Translations under genes and position numbers: made by a program
Shown: positions 21,017 to 32,878 of the stretch, piece after piece
Position numbering within the stretch: the stretch's first letter is position 1
Layout of the letters: the number at the start of each line of letters is the position of its first letter
NCBI GenBank assembly: GCA_032717465.1
Contig: CM064697.1
Span: 7,792,033-7,856,032 of the forward strand
From: Coenobita brevimanus
Taxonomy: Eukaryota; Arthropoda; Malacostraca; Decapoda; Coenobitidae
Direction of reading: 5' to 3'
Length of the DNA stretch: 64,000 nucleotides
The notes under the pieces: model-generated
Database searches by the model: none
Seen by the model: only the letters and a program-made list of their open reading frames with translations
Told to the model about the DNA's origin: nothing

Positions 21017-21200
21017 CCTCGCCCAGCAGACTACCATCGACTGCAAGTGCCCAATACCTTCCTATATTGCACACTTGCACTCATCAGCTGGTGACTGTCA
21101 GGCAAGGAATTTGGCTTAATGTAGGGGACATCTATATTAGAAATAGATCGGTGGGAGGAGGAACTATTTAAAATATGTCAACTGTCAACCCTAATTAATA
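21017..21200 (-). ncRNA. Structured 3' UTR module, copy 2
   Basis: Tandem partner of copy 1, about 238 bp away. The outer stem pairs 21017-21023 with 21101-21107 (one G-U in the RNA). The inner 15-bp stem pairs 21042-21056 with 21065-21079 (one mismatch, one G-U). A hairpin at 21081-21094 and an AGGG-GACA with TGTCAACCCT stem are also kept. At least five base pairs differ from copy 1 by compensatory double changes. Confidence 0.6.
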
Positions 21201-21255
21201 TTACAATATATACATATTTACTGTTCATAAAAACCATAACCACACAGTAAAAAAG

Positions 21256-22587
21256 TCACATCACTCTGATCAGTCCGGTCTCTCTCAAGAAAGCCATCAA
21301 TTTATCAGTCATAACAATGTCCCCATCACCCAGGATGGTGGAAAGGGTGAAGGGGACGTCAACTGCGCCGCAGTAATTCATAAGTGAAGCGCGTTCACGA
21401 ATAAATCGCCGACAGCGCAGGATGATATGACTGATAGATAACACCGCATTACAGATGTCACAGTGCGGTGGGAAGCGTCTTTCCATATAAGGTTTTATGT
21501 GGGTTAAAACGGTGGCATTCAGCCGTAGCCGTGCCAACACTTTTTCTTCTAGGCGACTGGGACGGTTGGCAGTGTCCCAGTCGCCCAGGTACGGCTTACA
21601 AGTTGGAATATTTAGTCTGGTCCACTGACCTTGCCACAGAAGATTTATTGATTTCTTTCCGAGAGAGAGACTCGACCGTAGATCACGAGGAACGTCCCAA
21701 GTCTCCTCAAGCTCCACAGCCGACTTTGCAAGTAAGTCAGCCTGCTCATTGCCGTAGATACGACAATGACCAGGCACCCAGATCAGCGTGAATGACTTGT
21801 TGCATGAATGCAACTTATTAACGATGCGGCCCTGGATCTCATGAGAGTCCGTAGTGCAAGATGCAATTGCCTGAAGGGCTGATTTTGAATCTGAAAATAT
21901 GACAAATGAGTCATGTCTAGAATTGAGAGCATAGTCTATGGCTTTGTCAATAGCAAAAAGTTCTGAAGTAAACACAGATGTATGAGTCGGCAACCGATAC
22001 CTGAGGGCACATTCAGTCGACCACACACTTGCGCTCACACATTCACTCGACTTGGAGCCGTCGGTGTACAATTGATGGGACCCCAAGTGACGAACAATGA
22101 TGTTACGAAACAAGTGGTGGACCTCCGCCTCCGGCGCCTTGGCCTTTGGTGCTGGGAGCCATGTAACATCGACTGTAAAGCCGGGTGGCTCCCAAGGCGC
22201 TATATTTTTAAGCACCAACTTGTCACAGTCACTGGGGTCCACATCAAGCTCCTGAGTCAGTAAGGGAGGCGAGCGGCAGTGCCGACGCACCCCCCGCAGA
22301 AGGTGGTGGTATTGACGCAGGGGGGTACAGGCCACATTGCCGATATTACTTTTTCTTAATGTCCTTACACCATAGGACAAGGCCAGGTGGTCACGGCGAA
22401 TACGGAGGGGAGGCACATTCGCCTCCACTTCCATACGAGCTACACGGGTACACCGGACAGCTCCAAGACACATTCGCAAACATTTATTCTGTAACACATC
22501 CAATCCTTTCAGAGTGGCATCGGATGCCGAGCCATACACCTGTGCGCCATAGTCTAGCTTCGATCGAATAAGGGACTTTATACACCA
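21256..22587 (-). pseudogene. Jockey-like ORF2, RT thumb and RNase H part
   Basis: The frame holds the RT thumb (LDVLQNKCLRMCLGAVRCTR) and an RNase H domain with its acidic residues in order: LYTDGSKS, TSELFAIDKAIDYAL, IFSDSKSALQAI and WVPGHCRIYGNEQADLLAK. A Cys/His tail (PHCDICNAVLSISHIILRC) typical of Jockey/I LINEs follows. RNase H would remove RNA from the cDNA hybrid. It is joined to the upstream RT by a frameshift near 22587: the reading SLIRSKLDYGAQVYG lies across two frames. Ends at the stop at 21256. Confidence 0.88.
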
Positions 22588-23035
22588 TTAATAAAGATTT
22601 TCTGTCGGCACCCCAGGTAGTACCCGCTAGGTACTTGAGGACATTTAACGGTTTATCACAACGAGCAAGCAAAGTATTAACGTGAAGTTTAAAATTCATT
22701 CTACGATCAAAATGTATTCCTAAAAATTTTACAGAATTTTGAAAAGGTACCGCCTGATTATCCAAAGTTAAGCACAAATTAGGTACGTTACGATTAGTGA
22801 AAACTATAGCGGCACACTTACGGACGGAAAACTTAAATCCCCACTGCAAGGCCCATTGGTGGACGGAGTCAAGGGCTGCTTGAATCCGCCCAGCCGAAAA
22901 TTGTGCATTACGGGAAGAGTGCCATATTGCACAATCGTCAGCGTAGAGTGAGTATTTAAGATTCCTCGGGATGGGAGCTGATGACAGAATATCATTGATC
23001 ATAATACTAAATAAGGTAGGACTAAGCACACTTCC
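22588..23035 (-). pseudogene. Jockey-like ORF2, RT palm with YADD box
   Basis: Contains LSPTLFSIMINDIL and the catalytic YSLYADDCAIW box, then a palm/thumb segment (VKFLGIHFDRRMNF). It is separated from the upstream RT part by a 1-base loss near 23036: GVPR should continue GSVLSP but reads EVCLVL in the first frame. Confidence 0.88.
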
Positions 23036-24380
23036 CGCGGCACCCCGTTTTCCAGGATAAATATATCCGATGTTACGTTACGGGGCAATTTGACAGAGAA
23101 GGTTCTGTCCCTTAAGAAATTTGAAATAAAAACAGGCAAATTTCCTCTTAAACCATAAGCATAGAGCTTCATTAGTATACCGTGTCGCCATGTCATGTCA
23201 TAGGCTTTATGGATGTCCAAGAACACCCCTATCATGAATTCTTTATTGGCAAATGCCTCTGCAATACAATGCTCCAAATTCATTAAATGATCTAGTGAAC
23301 TTCTGTATTTACGGAAGCCACATTGTTGATCATTTAACAAATTCTTCGACTCTAAAACAAAAAGAAGCCTATTGTTAACCATACGTTCCATGACCTTACA
23401 TAGACAAAAAGTCAACACAATAGGACGAAATGAAGTGGGATTCATAAGACGACCAGCCTCTTTGGGTATCGGTATGACGTGCGCAAAGTGCCATGAGTTT
23501 GGGAACGTTCGAGACGCCCAAATCTCATTGTACAATGCTAACATCTTAATCAGGTTGTCCTGATTAAGATGCTGAATCATACCGTACGTGATGGTGTCTG
23601 GTCCAGGGCTGGTGTCTTTAAAGGATTTATGCGCAAGGAGCAGTTCATCTAGCGTAAACTCTTGGTTGTACGGGGAGTCTACGTCTTCTGTGGCAGAGTC
23701 TAATATGTGTAGCTCAGCCATGCGTTTATGATGTTGAAAACGCGGGTCATAATTGGCTGAGCTACTTACATGAGAAAAACTCCTGGCGAGGATGTTAGCA
23801 ACGTCCACGGGCTCGTCATAGATGTTATTATTCACCTGCAAGGTGGTGACAGGGAAGTATGGGCGTTTATTATTTAATAATCTGATAGTGGACCAGACTT
23901 TATGCAATGGTGTTGTACGAGTCACCGTGGACACAAAGGACCGCCAGGAGTCACGTTTAGCCCTTCTTATTATTCTCCTTGCCTCAGCCCGTGCCTGTTT
24001 GTATGCAATAAAATTTTCCTCAGTGGGCTGACTATCAAAAATCCTGTATCTCCTATTGCGTTTTCTTAAAGCTTGTCGGCAATCCGGCGTCCACCAATGT
24101 GCTCTATGCTTCGCATGAACTGTAGAAGTCTTGGGAATAGCAGCCTCAGCTGCGTGTAATATGGAAGTAGTTATATTTTCGACCTTGACATCCATGGTCT
24201 CCCCAGATATATCTAAATTGGCGATCCTTGAGAAGGATCCCCAATCTGCTTTCTTATAGTTAAATTTTGGAGGTGGAGGGTCCGAAATGATGTCGCGTGT
24301 ATAAGAAAGACAGATGGGTAAATGATCACTTCCAAGGAGTCGTCGCAAGGGTCCCATGAGATCTGGATGTATACTCAGGG
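23036..24380 (-). pseudogene. Jockey-like ORF2, end of endonuclease and RT fingers/palm
   Basis: Starts with the end of the endonuclease (SDHLPICLSY, the catalytic SDH). It then has a linker rich in Arg (ARAEARRIIRRAKRDSWRSF) and RT motifs: TSPGPDTITYGM, HFAHVIPIPKEAG, SFRPIVLTFCLCKVMERMV, QQCGFRKYRSSLDHL and FLDIHKAYDMTWRHG. Typical Jockey order. It is out of frame with the first endonuclease part by an indel near 24375-24390. Confidence 0.88.
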
Positions 24381-24937
24381 GAGGCCAAAGATAAGTCAAT
24401 GGCCGAAAAGTTACCAGTACGATCATCTACACGAGTCGCTCTACCATCGTTCAGAAGACAGAGGTTGGACTGTAGTATTAGGTCGGCTACTTGCTCCCCA
24501 CGACCATTGATCCTCAAGCTACCCCATTGATAGTGATGGGCGTTAAAATCGCCCAACACTAACTTATTTCCAGGCAGATGTTCCACTAGTGAATTTAAAG
24601 CATCACTATCAATGGGGCCATGTGGAGGACAGTACAGAGAGCAAATAGACAGATACGTGTTATTAAATTTTACTCTGCACGCGACAGCTTCCAGAGTAGA
24701 ATTTAGAATCACTTCCGTTTGTGGGTGTGATTTGTGTGTGTATATGGCAACTCCGTGACCTTCATATCTTCTATATGAGTGGTAGTGTTTGAACTGTGGA
24801 GGATCAGGATGATCCTCCAGGCGCGTCTCCTGTAAACAAACAACGTCTGGCCTGTGTAATGACAGCAAGATTGCTATATCTTGTAACTTATTCCCAATAC
24901 CTCTACAATTCCACTGTAATACAGTGAAAGCGACGGT
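24381..24937 (-). pseudogene. Jockey-like ORF2, APE endonuclease N-terminal part
   Basis: The frame opens right after a TAA (24938-24940) and reads TVLQWNCRGIGNKLQDIAIL, the canonical start of Jockey-type endonucleases, then VVCLQETRL (catalytic Glu), YEGHGVAIYTH and LVLGDFNAHHYQWGS. There is no in-frame ATG between the stop and the WNCRG box; the first ATG (24868) is already inside the domain. Either the start was lost or ORF2 is reached by reinitiation after ORF1, which ends 62 nt upstream. Confidence 0.85.
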
Positions 24938-24999
24938 TTAAGATTTTCGTTGGGGGCCAGTGTGCTTGTCTTTTCTGTCGCCCGCCGGCAGGCGAGCGA

Positions 25000-26262
25000 C
25001 TACCGGGGACCTATCCCGGTGTTGTTAATGGAAACCTCCATATTGTCATCAATAACTAGGTTCCCAGCCTCCCCCGAGGAAGAGCTAACCTTTCTCTCCC
25101 TCGCTGGAGTAGGAACCGGAAGGACATGAGGACGTGACGGTTTCGTGAGGGTGGTCATGTTACTTTTACTAGACTTGTCAGGCTTCGTTTTAGGCCGTAC
25201 TGATGGAGAGGCAGCAGCAGCCTGAGAATAAGTTGATGCCTTAGGGATGTCAGTGAGAGAGTTGGAACGGACAGGAGGTCGAGCTGGAGATATACTGTGA
25301 GTGGCAGGAGGGAGAAAGACAAGGTCAGTCTGTGTCTCAACGGTGCACATCACGGGACGGGACACAACCGCCGATGCATAGGAGACATTAGGCTTGGGAG
25401 TTGCATGCAACTCCTTCACCTTCTTCCTAGCATCGTAAAAGGATATGCCCTCAGTCGCTTTCACTGTGCAGACCTCTTTCTCCTCCTTCCACTTGGGACA
25501 AGCCCTAGAGGAAGTGGAGTGAGCATCTTTACAGTGAAAACAGCATTCAGTCTCGGATGTACAGTTGTCAGCAGAGTGACCTACAGCCGCACACTTGCCA
25601 CACACGATGTTGGAAGCCCGACAAGCCTTTTCATGATGTCCATAGAGCTGACATTTTGAACAACGAAGGGGATTCGGGATGTACGGTCTTACATTTACAA
25701 TTTCATATCCTACTTTGACATTTGTAGGTAGCAAAACTTTGCCAAAAGTGAGGATAACAGTGGCTGTCTTCGTCCTAACGCCATCCTGATAACGAGTGAT
25801 GAATCTGGCATCAATTACATCCTGCTGAGCAAGTTCCTGTATGATTTCTTCCTCACTCATCACCATGAGATCCCTGCAAGTGATAACACCCTTGCAGGAA
25901 TTCATGGATGTTGGGATCTTGGCCTCGATATCATGACAGTGAAACTTACGCAGCTTTAGCAAGTCTTTAACCTGAGCTGAGTTGAATGTCTTTACTAGGA
26001 GGTCTCCATTTCCAAGTTTTTTAACTTGTTCCACCTCTCCCGCACAGTGGTCAATCACCTTCTTGACAATGAAGGGATTGAGTCTGGACAGGGGAGTAGA
26101 ACCTAGAGCATGAAGCATTACGAAGGTCGCGTTATTTACTGGGATGTCAAGCGGGGAACGAGTCTGGCGTCCGTCAGTCTGGGGCCGGTCAGTCACGGTA
26201 GTGGTGTCGTCAGGACTACCTCCCCCCCTGAAGGGGGGGGAGGCAGTAGGGGGGTCCATCAT
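25000..26262 (-). CDS. Jockey-like ORF1, zinc-knuckle nucleic-acid-binding protein
   Basis: Intact 420-codon frame; ATG chosen at 26262 (a second ATG follows directly). The protein binds element RNA in the retrotransposition particle (family knowledge). Domains: Pro/Ser/Thr-rich N-terminus; a conserved fold around residues 50-190 (GVITCRDLMVMSEEEIIQEL, RYQDGVRTKTATVILTF); then three CCHC-type knuckles (CSKCQLYGHHEKAC, CGKCAAVGHSADNC, CFHCKDAHSTSSRAC) ending in PKWKEEKEV; and a Ser/Pro/Lys-rich tail. No frameshifts, in contrast to ORF2. Confidence 0.88.
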   Translation of the reverse strand: MMDPPTASPPFRGGGSPDDTTTVTDRPQTDGRQTRSPLDIPVNNATFVMLHALGSTPLSRLNPFIVKKVIDHCAGEVEQVKKLGNGDLLVKTFNSAQVKDLLKLRKFHCHDIEAKIPTSMNSCKGVITCRDLMVMSEEEIIQELAQQDVIDARFITRYQDGVRTKTATVILTFGKVLLPTNVKVGYEIVNVRPYIPNPLRCSKCQLYGHHEKACRASNIVCGKCAAVGHSADNCTSETECCFHCKDAHSTSSRACPKWKEEKEVCTVKATEGISFYDARKKVKELHATPKPNVSYASAVVSRPVMCTVETQTDLVFLPPATHSISPARPPVRSNSLTDIPKASTYSQAAAASPSVRPKTKPDKSSKSNMTTLTKPSRPHVLPVPTPARERKVSSSSGEAGNLVIDDNMEVSINNTGIGPR

Positions 26263-26293
26263 AGCTACCACTTCCCCCGTGAAGGGGAAGTGG
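26218..26293 (-). promoter_or_regulatory. Two GC hairpins flanking the ORF1 start
   Basis: Two perfect 10-bp hairpins: 26268-26293 (stem CCACTTCCCC, loop CGTGAA) just upstream of the ORF1 ATG on the minus strand, and 26219-26243 (stem CCTCCCCCCC, loop TGAAG) 16 nt after it. The loops share TGAA. They could affect translation or packaging; this is inference. Confidence 0.45.
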
Positions 26294-26760
26294 GAAGAAA
26301 GAGAAAACGACCAAGGGGCAAAGTACCTGGGGAAGACCCACCTAGGCTGAGATTACCCTCTCAAACCACTCTCGGGAGGACGCGCCCGTGTGTATCTCAC
26401 ACCCCAGAGCGATCAGTGGGGGGTACACTCCAGAGGTGAGTAAGCAAAGGCAATCTCAGAAATTAGGTATAGACACCTACTATATCTACTAAGGCCAGGG
26501 AGGAAAATTAGTTCTAGCTAACCTAACTTTATTGAAAAACGCCCTAGTGGCGAAAAAAGAAAAAGCTAGAGCCGGTGAGGCAACCCTGCAGCTAGACGAG
26601 AGCTCAGAAACACGTCCTCACTCTTCGCAACCATCCATCAAGGTCCTGCATCTGAGACTAAGACTCAATGAATTAGGACTGAGAGCGTGGGCGAGAGCCC
26701 GAGCAACTGAGGTCTCGAGACTCGTAATTGACCGAGGCCTAGCCGAGACTAAAACTTAGA

Positions 26761-27683
26761 CCTCTGGAGAGAAGAACAGAGGCGATCCACCAATCAAATA
26801 ACTAAAAATGCATATGTGCACATTCCATCCATGGCTGGGAAAAAGACTAAATTATGAACCATAGTATAAATATACGTAATCCTATATACGCATCACCCTG
26901 GGTTACGTATAATACATTATACTTCCAAAATACGACTGCCCATCACCAACTAAAATAGAAAATGGGAGGAATTATTCCTAAATTTCCGACAAGAATAGCA
27001 ACAAGATATATTTCTTACTTGTGAAATGCAGTTCCATCTCTGATGAATTCCTGTACCCATTTTTGCATCCAGAAGCTGCACAGCTGACCATAACACTATA
27101 TAATACGGAATCATGGGCTGCTTTCAAAAACCCAACGAACACCTCAGTTCAAAAACCATGGGCATCAGGCGTGGTGTAACATGGCAGGCTGCCGCTACAG
27201 CGCACCCCTAGCGGCGGCTCCATAAATTATGCTGTTATCCATGAGAAAGCCTCTCCATATGACATAGACAGTGGGAGATAGCCCGCTGCCTAACCATATT
27301 ATAGAGTTTAGACCTTGCTATAGAGCTCAGTGGGTAAGTCCCATCGGACCAAACGCTTGTGCTCTAGAGCCGAATTTTATCTATGTATATGATAAATTAT
27401 TATGTAAGCATCAATTTTTATTTTTGCGGACCTTTCAGAATCATTTTGAAGTTTCATTTTCTTATTTTGAAATATTACTCTCAAACTCTTCCGCAGTAGT
27501 TGCCCGAACATAGGCTGGACCGAACCATATCACAACACTCACGGCAAGAAACAGCTGATAGGTAACAGGTCGGAGTTTGATGTCTCTGAGCTGAAGCTGA
27601 AGGTATTCAGCGAAGGAGCAGTTTTATTGTGGTATTCTGTACCTGGAGCATTAAGGTATCTTATTTTTTTACCTGGAGGATTT

Positions 27684-27731
<48 letters not shown>

Positions 27732-28430
27732 CTGGAACATTAAGGTAAGTGTCTGCCTAATTTTAGTTGCTGATATTAATGGTTATTTTTCTTGATTATG
27801 GTATGTACAGTACATGTTTAGGTGTAGCAAGCTTGAAGTAGCTGTTTCTTACCGATTGGTATTGAGTGGAAGAGTAAGAAAATTTCTTGTTCTGTTCCCA
27901 CTAAATTCTCAGTAGAATATTATGGTGAAACAGCAGGGGAACCCTCATGCATAAAATTTACAGTTGTAATTTTTTCTCAGCGATAATGTAATTATCATTG
28001 TAATGGCTTTAAAAAGTTATGGATATACATAATTTTGAAGCTATCAACTCTGCAACCTCACTACTTTTACGCACAAACTGGCAGGTGGTCATCCTCCATG
28101 TCAGACTTTCACTTTGATTCAGCACCAAAGTCACTCCGTTTACTCACCTGAATCGTTTGTCCTTCCTAACCTAACTAACCAGAAGGACTTGAGGACAAAT
28201 AAGTTTTTGATCCTAATCGACATTGTCCTCTGTAGGGCACCACCATCGATGTCAGCAAACCTAACTTTAGTATGGTAACTTCTTACTGTAGCAGAATTTG
28301 CATGTCACTACATCTCTTATGCACCTGCATATCACAAACACTGCACAAAATAGAGTTACCTCCTACACCTTTGTGGCAAACTGCATATGGCCACATTTCC
28401 TTTGCTTTGACAGTACTGCCATGAGTCCTG
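26761..28430. other. Intergenic, nothing recognised
   Basis: No coding or RNA gene. A TA microsatellite is at about 27686-27730. The duplicated-looking ACCTGGAGSATTWAGGTA blocks around it (27641-27680) are a short local repeat. Confidence 0.4.
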
Positions 28431-30380
28431 GATATGGTATCATTTTTTATCTGCATTTACTCTCAAGCCCTTGTACCTCATTCCTTCTCTCCACTTCCTG
28501 AAAGTTTCCTTTGCCTCCCTCGCATTGTCCGCTGTCAACACCAAGTTATCAGCATACAAGATTTCCCATGGGAGTCCAGTTCTGAAGTCATGTGAAAGTT
28601 CTCCAAGCACACAATAAACAGTAAGGGGCTTAAGACTGACCCCTGATGCATGCCAGCATTCATGGAAAACTCATCACTCAAACACTTGGGTGCGAGTACC
28701 CTCGTACATTGCCACAAGTACTTTAATCAGCCTCTCCTTGATCTCAAGCTTTGTCATTTTCCACTTTATCACCTCCATAGGAACTGTCAAAGCTCTTTTT
28801 ATTTAAAAACAAGTAGTGTACTGTACAGCTCCCTCTTGCTTCTTGTATATATATTTTTTCCTAAAGCTTTCAGACAATGAATATTGTATCAATGATCCCT
28901 TTGCCTGGCATAAACCCAAGCTGCATCTTGTCAGTATTCACTCTTTCCCTTATCATACCATCCTGTACTCACCTGGTAGGGCTGCTGCACCAAGGGGCAC
29001 ATGAGGCACCTGGAAGAGCAAGCAGCCCAACACAAACAGCACTCCAGCCAGAACAAATGGAGCATATCAGAAAGTAATAACAAGATGGCCAGTTGAAAAT
29101 CCGGAATTGAATATATAATCAGGAGAACTTACATAGGAATCAAGAATATTAACATTAGTAGACTTTGTAATGAGTGTGACTGTCAGTCCACTGTGAGGAG
29201 CTACTGAGGGGAGAAGAGAGTATTGTGGAGGGCATGGGAGGGTTTAGCTTTAAACTGAGTAAGGGAGGATGCCTCAACGGCTTCAGTAAGAAGGGAGTTC
29301 CAAGTGGAAATTATATGGCATGAAAAGAACTGCCTTCGAGACTCAATCAGTGAACAGGGAACACTCTGCACTACCTTAATTATGTAGTACAAAAGTTTTA
29401 TACTTTTATAATTTCCTCTTTCCAGGGCATCACCCTTCCCCTTAATTACAGTCACAGTCTGTAGCCAGTCACCTGGAACAGCCCACTCCTATACTGTATC
29501 TCCTGAGGCCTTCAACATTTCAGCAGTCAACCCAAATACCCACTGCCTTCCCTCAATGCATCCCACTGATTGCCCTACTTACAGTAGCAGCATCAGGTCA
29601 AGGCCAAGGGCCTAACACTTGATCTGCATACTCCAAACCTTCCTTATTCCAGACAAGCTCCTCATTCAGCATCCGATTATAATGCTGTCTCCAAGCATCT
29701 TTATGGTTCTTACTGTTCACTACTACCTTTCCTTCATCATTCTTCACACATTGGACACCTGTGATCTTCCAGTTTTCTCTCGTCATCGGTTTTGCCACCT
29801 TAAATACCACATTCTCCTTTTGGCACTCTTAATGCTTTCCAGTAAAAGATTGGGAATCAGATTTTGCCCTGTTTACCTCCTTGCTGGCTGTGCGCATGGC
29901 AGTCAAGTATTCCTCTCACCCTTACTACCCTTTTTCCATTCCTAGAAAATTCTTATTTTCTTCTGAACAGTGACTCCAGCACCCTCATCCAACCACCATG
30001 TTACCCAGTGTTTTAGTGAGCCCATTGTTCATCAATAGAATCAGCACCTTACCATGCCATAGACGGCATCTCTTACTGCTTGGTTTTTCAACTTCCATGT
30101 TTTCCCTCTGGGTGCATAGGTCCCTTTCTTCATTATGCACTCCCTTAATACCATGTCACGTATCAGCATTTTGTGTTGCAGCACATACTCCTAACTCCCT
30201 ATAACTTAACATCCTTCACCAACTTCCTATAAGCCCTCCTGACCAGGAAATAGTTAGTCTGATCACTGTTACCCTCAGACTCATTTGTAACCAGCATACT
30301 GTCTCTCTTCCTAAAAAGCATGTTGCACACAGTAATGTTCATTGCATCCCCAAGCTCCAGTCCAGAAAATGTTTACAGTT
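28431..30380 (-). pseudogene. Decayed LINE reverse transcriptase
   Basis: Minus-strand fragments in the right order of an RT: the linker-type EGKVVVNSKNHKDAWRQHYN at 29598-29810, RT palm GMHQGSVLSPLLFIVCLENF at 28535-28717, and a YADD-like remnant just after it. Many stops and indels. The linker matches 45509-45859, so both are remnants of the same old LINE family. Boundaries approximate. Confidence 0.65.
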
Positions 30381-30576
30381 TGATAGTATTTTTTCTTCTG
30401 TACATTTTACCTTGATTATCAAATTAGAAGAGTTTTAAAGTCATGGAAATGTATCATTTTGGCATTATTAATAATATAACTTCTTTGGCTCGATGACCTT
30501 TTTTTTTCTTTTTGAATTCTTCCTAAAACCAGATTATTTGGTCAGCTTATGAAGTATCTGTGTTAGTGGAGGTATT

Positions 30577-30630
30577 GATGAAGGCTGTATGTAGCCTACC
30601 CCTCTTGGTTTGATAAGTGTTTCCTGATCA
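30577..30630. repeat. Repeat family B, left half (split by a transposon)
   Basis: Left block GATGAAGGCTGTATGTAGCC. The matching right block (TTGTGGTAGCAAGGATAAAATG) resumes at about 32895, after the DNA transposon. Confidence 0.5.
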
Positions 30631-32878
30631 GGGCCCGGATGCACAAACGGCCTTTAGGCTACACACGGCCTTAAGTCGGGTAGTTTAAGGCCGTAGCTCA
30701 CTAAGGCCCATGCACGAAGCACTTACAGGAGGGTAAGCCTCGGTAAGGCCGCCTCAGCCGCTGAGGCTGGGTCGGAGCAGCCTTACTGTATTGAGACCCG
30801 TAAATAAAGTAACTCCGATTTGATATTCTCTATAGCACAAACCGGCCCAAACTTGTTATTGTTTAATTGGTATGGAGTTGATGGTTGCCTGTGAACTAGA
30901 TCGTGCTTTGAGAAGGGAATGAAGGTTTCCTGGATCCACTGAACTCCCATAACATAAATGATTAACATGCATTGAGACAATATCAACTCCCCAGGAGCAA
31001 ATTTCTTCGTTTAACAGAACTTGAGCCTCATACTGGGAGTGTCACGCTACACTCCCATGCCATTCTTGCCTACACAACAATTTTTGGCAACCCAGGGGAA
31101 TTTTCAGAGTGTTGTTGGAGAGTGGTATTCATCAGTCAACAAGTATATCCAAAGTGATATCATGTGTGATAGATGCTTTATACAGGAAATGACAGAAAAA
31201 TTAAGATGCCCAGCGCTTTGCTGAGAAGAACAGAGACTAGAGGGTTTCCACAGTATAAATAATTTTTCTAAAGTGCTTGGGTCCCCCATGAGAAGAGAGG
31301 GAAAGAACACATCCCCAGTATCCCTGCTTGTAAAGGGCAACTAAGGAGGAGCCTTTTTGTTTTCAGTCCTTCATTCCTAACTGTCCTCTTCTGTCTTCTG
31401 TCCTACCACCTTTTCTTGATGTTTGCATGTTTCTTATGGTCTATATTTTCCCTCTACTTCTGCTTTGCCATGCATCCATATTATGGGTTGGTGATAATTC
31501 GTCATTGTTAACTTCTTAAAGTGCTTGGAGCAATGGATTGAACCCTCATACCAATTAAGGCCCCAGATCACAAAGAACATGTATTTGTCAGTTGCAATGG
31601 GTTCCATTCACTGGATGTGCAAGTTGTGACAGCAACAAAATGACATTGAGCTGTAATTACAGATATCCTGGCAACAATCACGCTGCCTATATCTGGGCTA
31701 ATTCTAACCTCCACCAGAGATGTGAACCAAGGTGTCTATGGTGACAGTTTTGTGCCAGGTAACTGTGGTTGCTGATTACTTTGTGTGAAGTTAGACAATG
31801 GTTAGGTAAAACATGGCAAACAATAAGTTCCCGTTCATATTGCTATTTTGTTTCTTTACTCCTAAACCCTCCCATCTTACTAATGTTTTAAAGGTTGTGT
31901 GGGTGTAATGCTGGAGTGCTTTTCATTGCACCCGACATTGTTTTCAAGTAATTACTGGTACTTCACTTGCTTATCCTTGACTGTTCTGTTAATGTTACCG
32001 GCATTGGGTGAAAATAAGGTACTGTATAGAATGCCCAGGTATTCGACAGAATGTCTAGCATTCTTTGGCAAGGTATGAAATAAGCTTATTTCATTCTGAC
32101 TTTATACATTTTACCTAGGGATTTTATTAGAATGCCTAGGTATTCTGTAGAATGTCTAGCATTTTTATGGCAAAGTATAATAAACAACAAGGAGTTAGGC
32201 TGGGATAATTTAGGTTAAGTTTAAGTTAGGTTAGGCTAGGTTAGGTTAGGCTAATTTAGAAGAGCGCTGTTAGGCGTTTAGCTAAATTAACCTAACCTAA
32301 CCCACCTATATCGAATATGAACGAAGCCTAGACTATCCCAGCCTAACCTAACCGCAGTCTAAATTAGCCTAACATACTGAAATAAGATTTCACATTTGCC
32401 GGTTTGCTACAGTTTGGTCGTTTCTCACTTTGCCTAAAACAAACACGGTAATCTACAGAATACTAGGGAAATGTGTACAGATGATTTTCTTAGATCTTGT
32501 CTTGAAATTTTTGCATTACATAGTTTACCTAGGCATTCTATGTGACGGGTTTCCCACATTGCCGGTAACATAAACACTCGCTCTCGCCTCTCACCCCCAG
32601 CTGATTCATGAAGCTCTGTGACTGGCCCAGTGTTTCTGTGTTCTGCCGTCTGATTGGTCGGAAGAGTCTCAGCTGACGCACGAGATTTCCCCCAAAACAT
32701 TCCCTACAGTTAAGGCTAGCCTTAGCTAAGACCAATGCACTAAACTTAAGTCAGCCTTTAGACAAGGCAAGGGGTCGTCGTGCATGGGCCTTAGAGGCAG
32801 CCGTATGGCCGCCTTTAATATTTCATTTAAGGCCAGCCTTAAGGCAACCATCTGACGGAGTTTTGTGCATCCCTGCCC
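30631..32878. mobile_element. Non-autonomous DNA transposon, 2.2 kb
   Basis: Termini GGGCCCGGATGCACAAA and, inverted from the right, GGGCAGGGATGCACAAA. The imperfect inverted repeat continues inward for about 150 bp with a perfect CTAAGGCCCATGCACGA block (30699-30715; inverted near 32782-32798) and many AAGGC motifs. The interior has two GAATGCCTAGGTATTC-like units (32035 and 32130) and a TTAGGTTAGG palindromic region (32200-32370). No transposase frame. Superfamily unclear (hAT or P-like ends); no clear target duplication. Confidence 0.72.

Larger units (their letters stand above)
20590..26760 (-). mobile_element. Jockey/I-type LINE, near full length
   Basis: On the minus strand in order: GC-rich leader, ORF1 (zinc-knuckle protein), ORF2 (endonuclease, reverse transcriptase, RNase H), a 3' UTR with a duplicated structured module, and an A-rich tail (plus 20590-20660 is T-rich with TTTTTA repeats). 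The 3' end is clear from the tail. The 5' boundary is a guess between 26440 and 26800, as no target duplication was found. ORF1 is intact; ORF2 has three frameshifts, so this copy is inactive. Confidence 0.85.

Noticed and set aside
25297..26439. Plus-strand frames opposite the zinc-knuckle ORF1
   Set aside because: Antisense of ORF1; the minus strand carries three CCHC knuckles in order.
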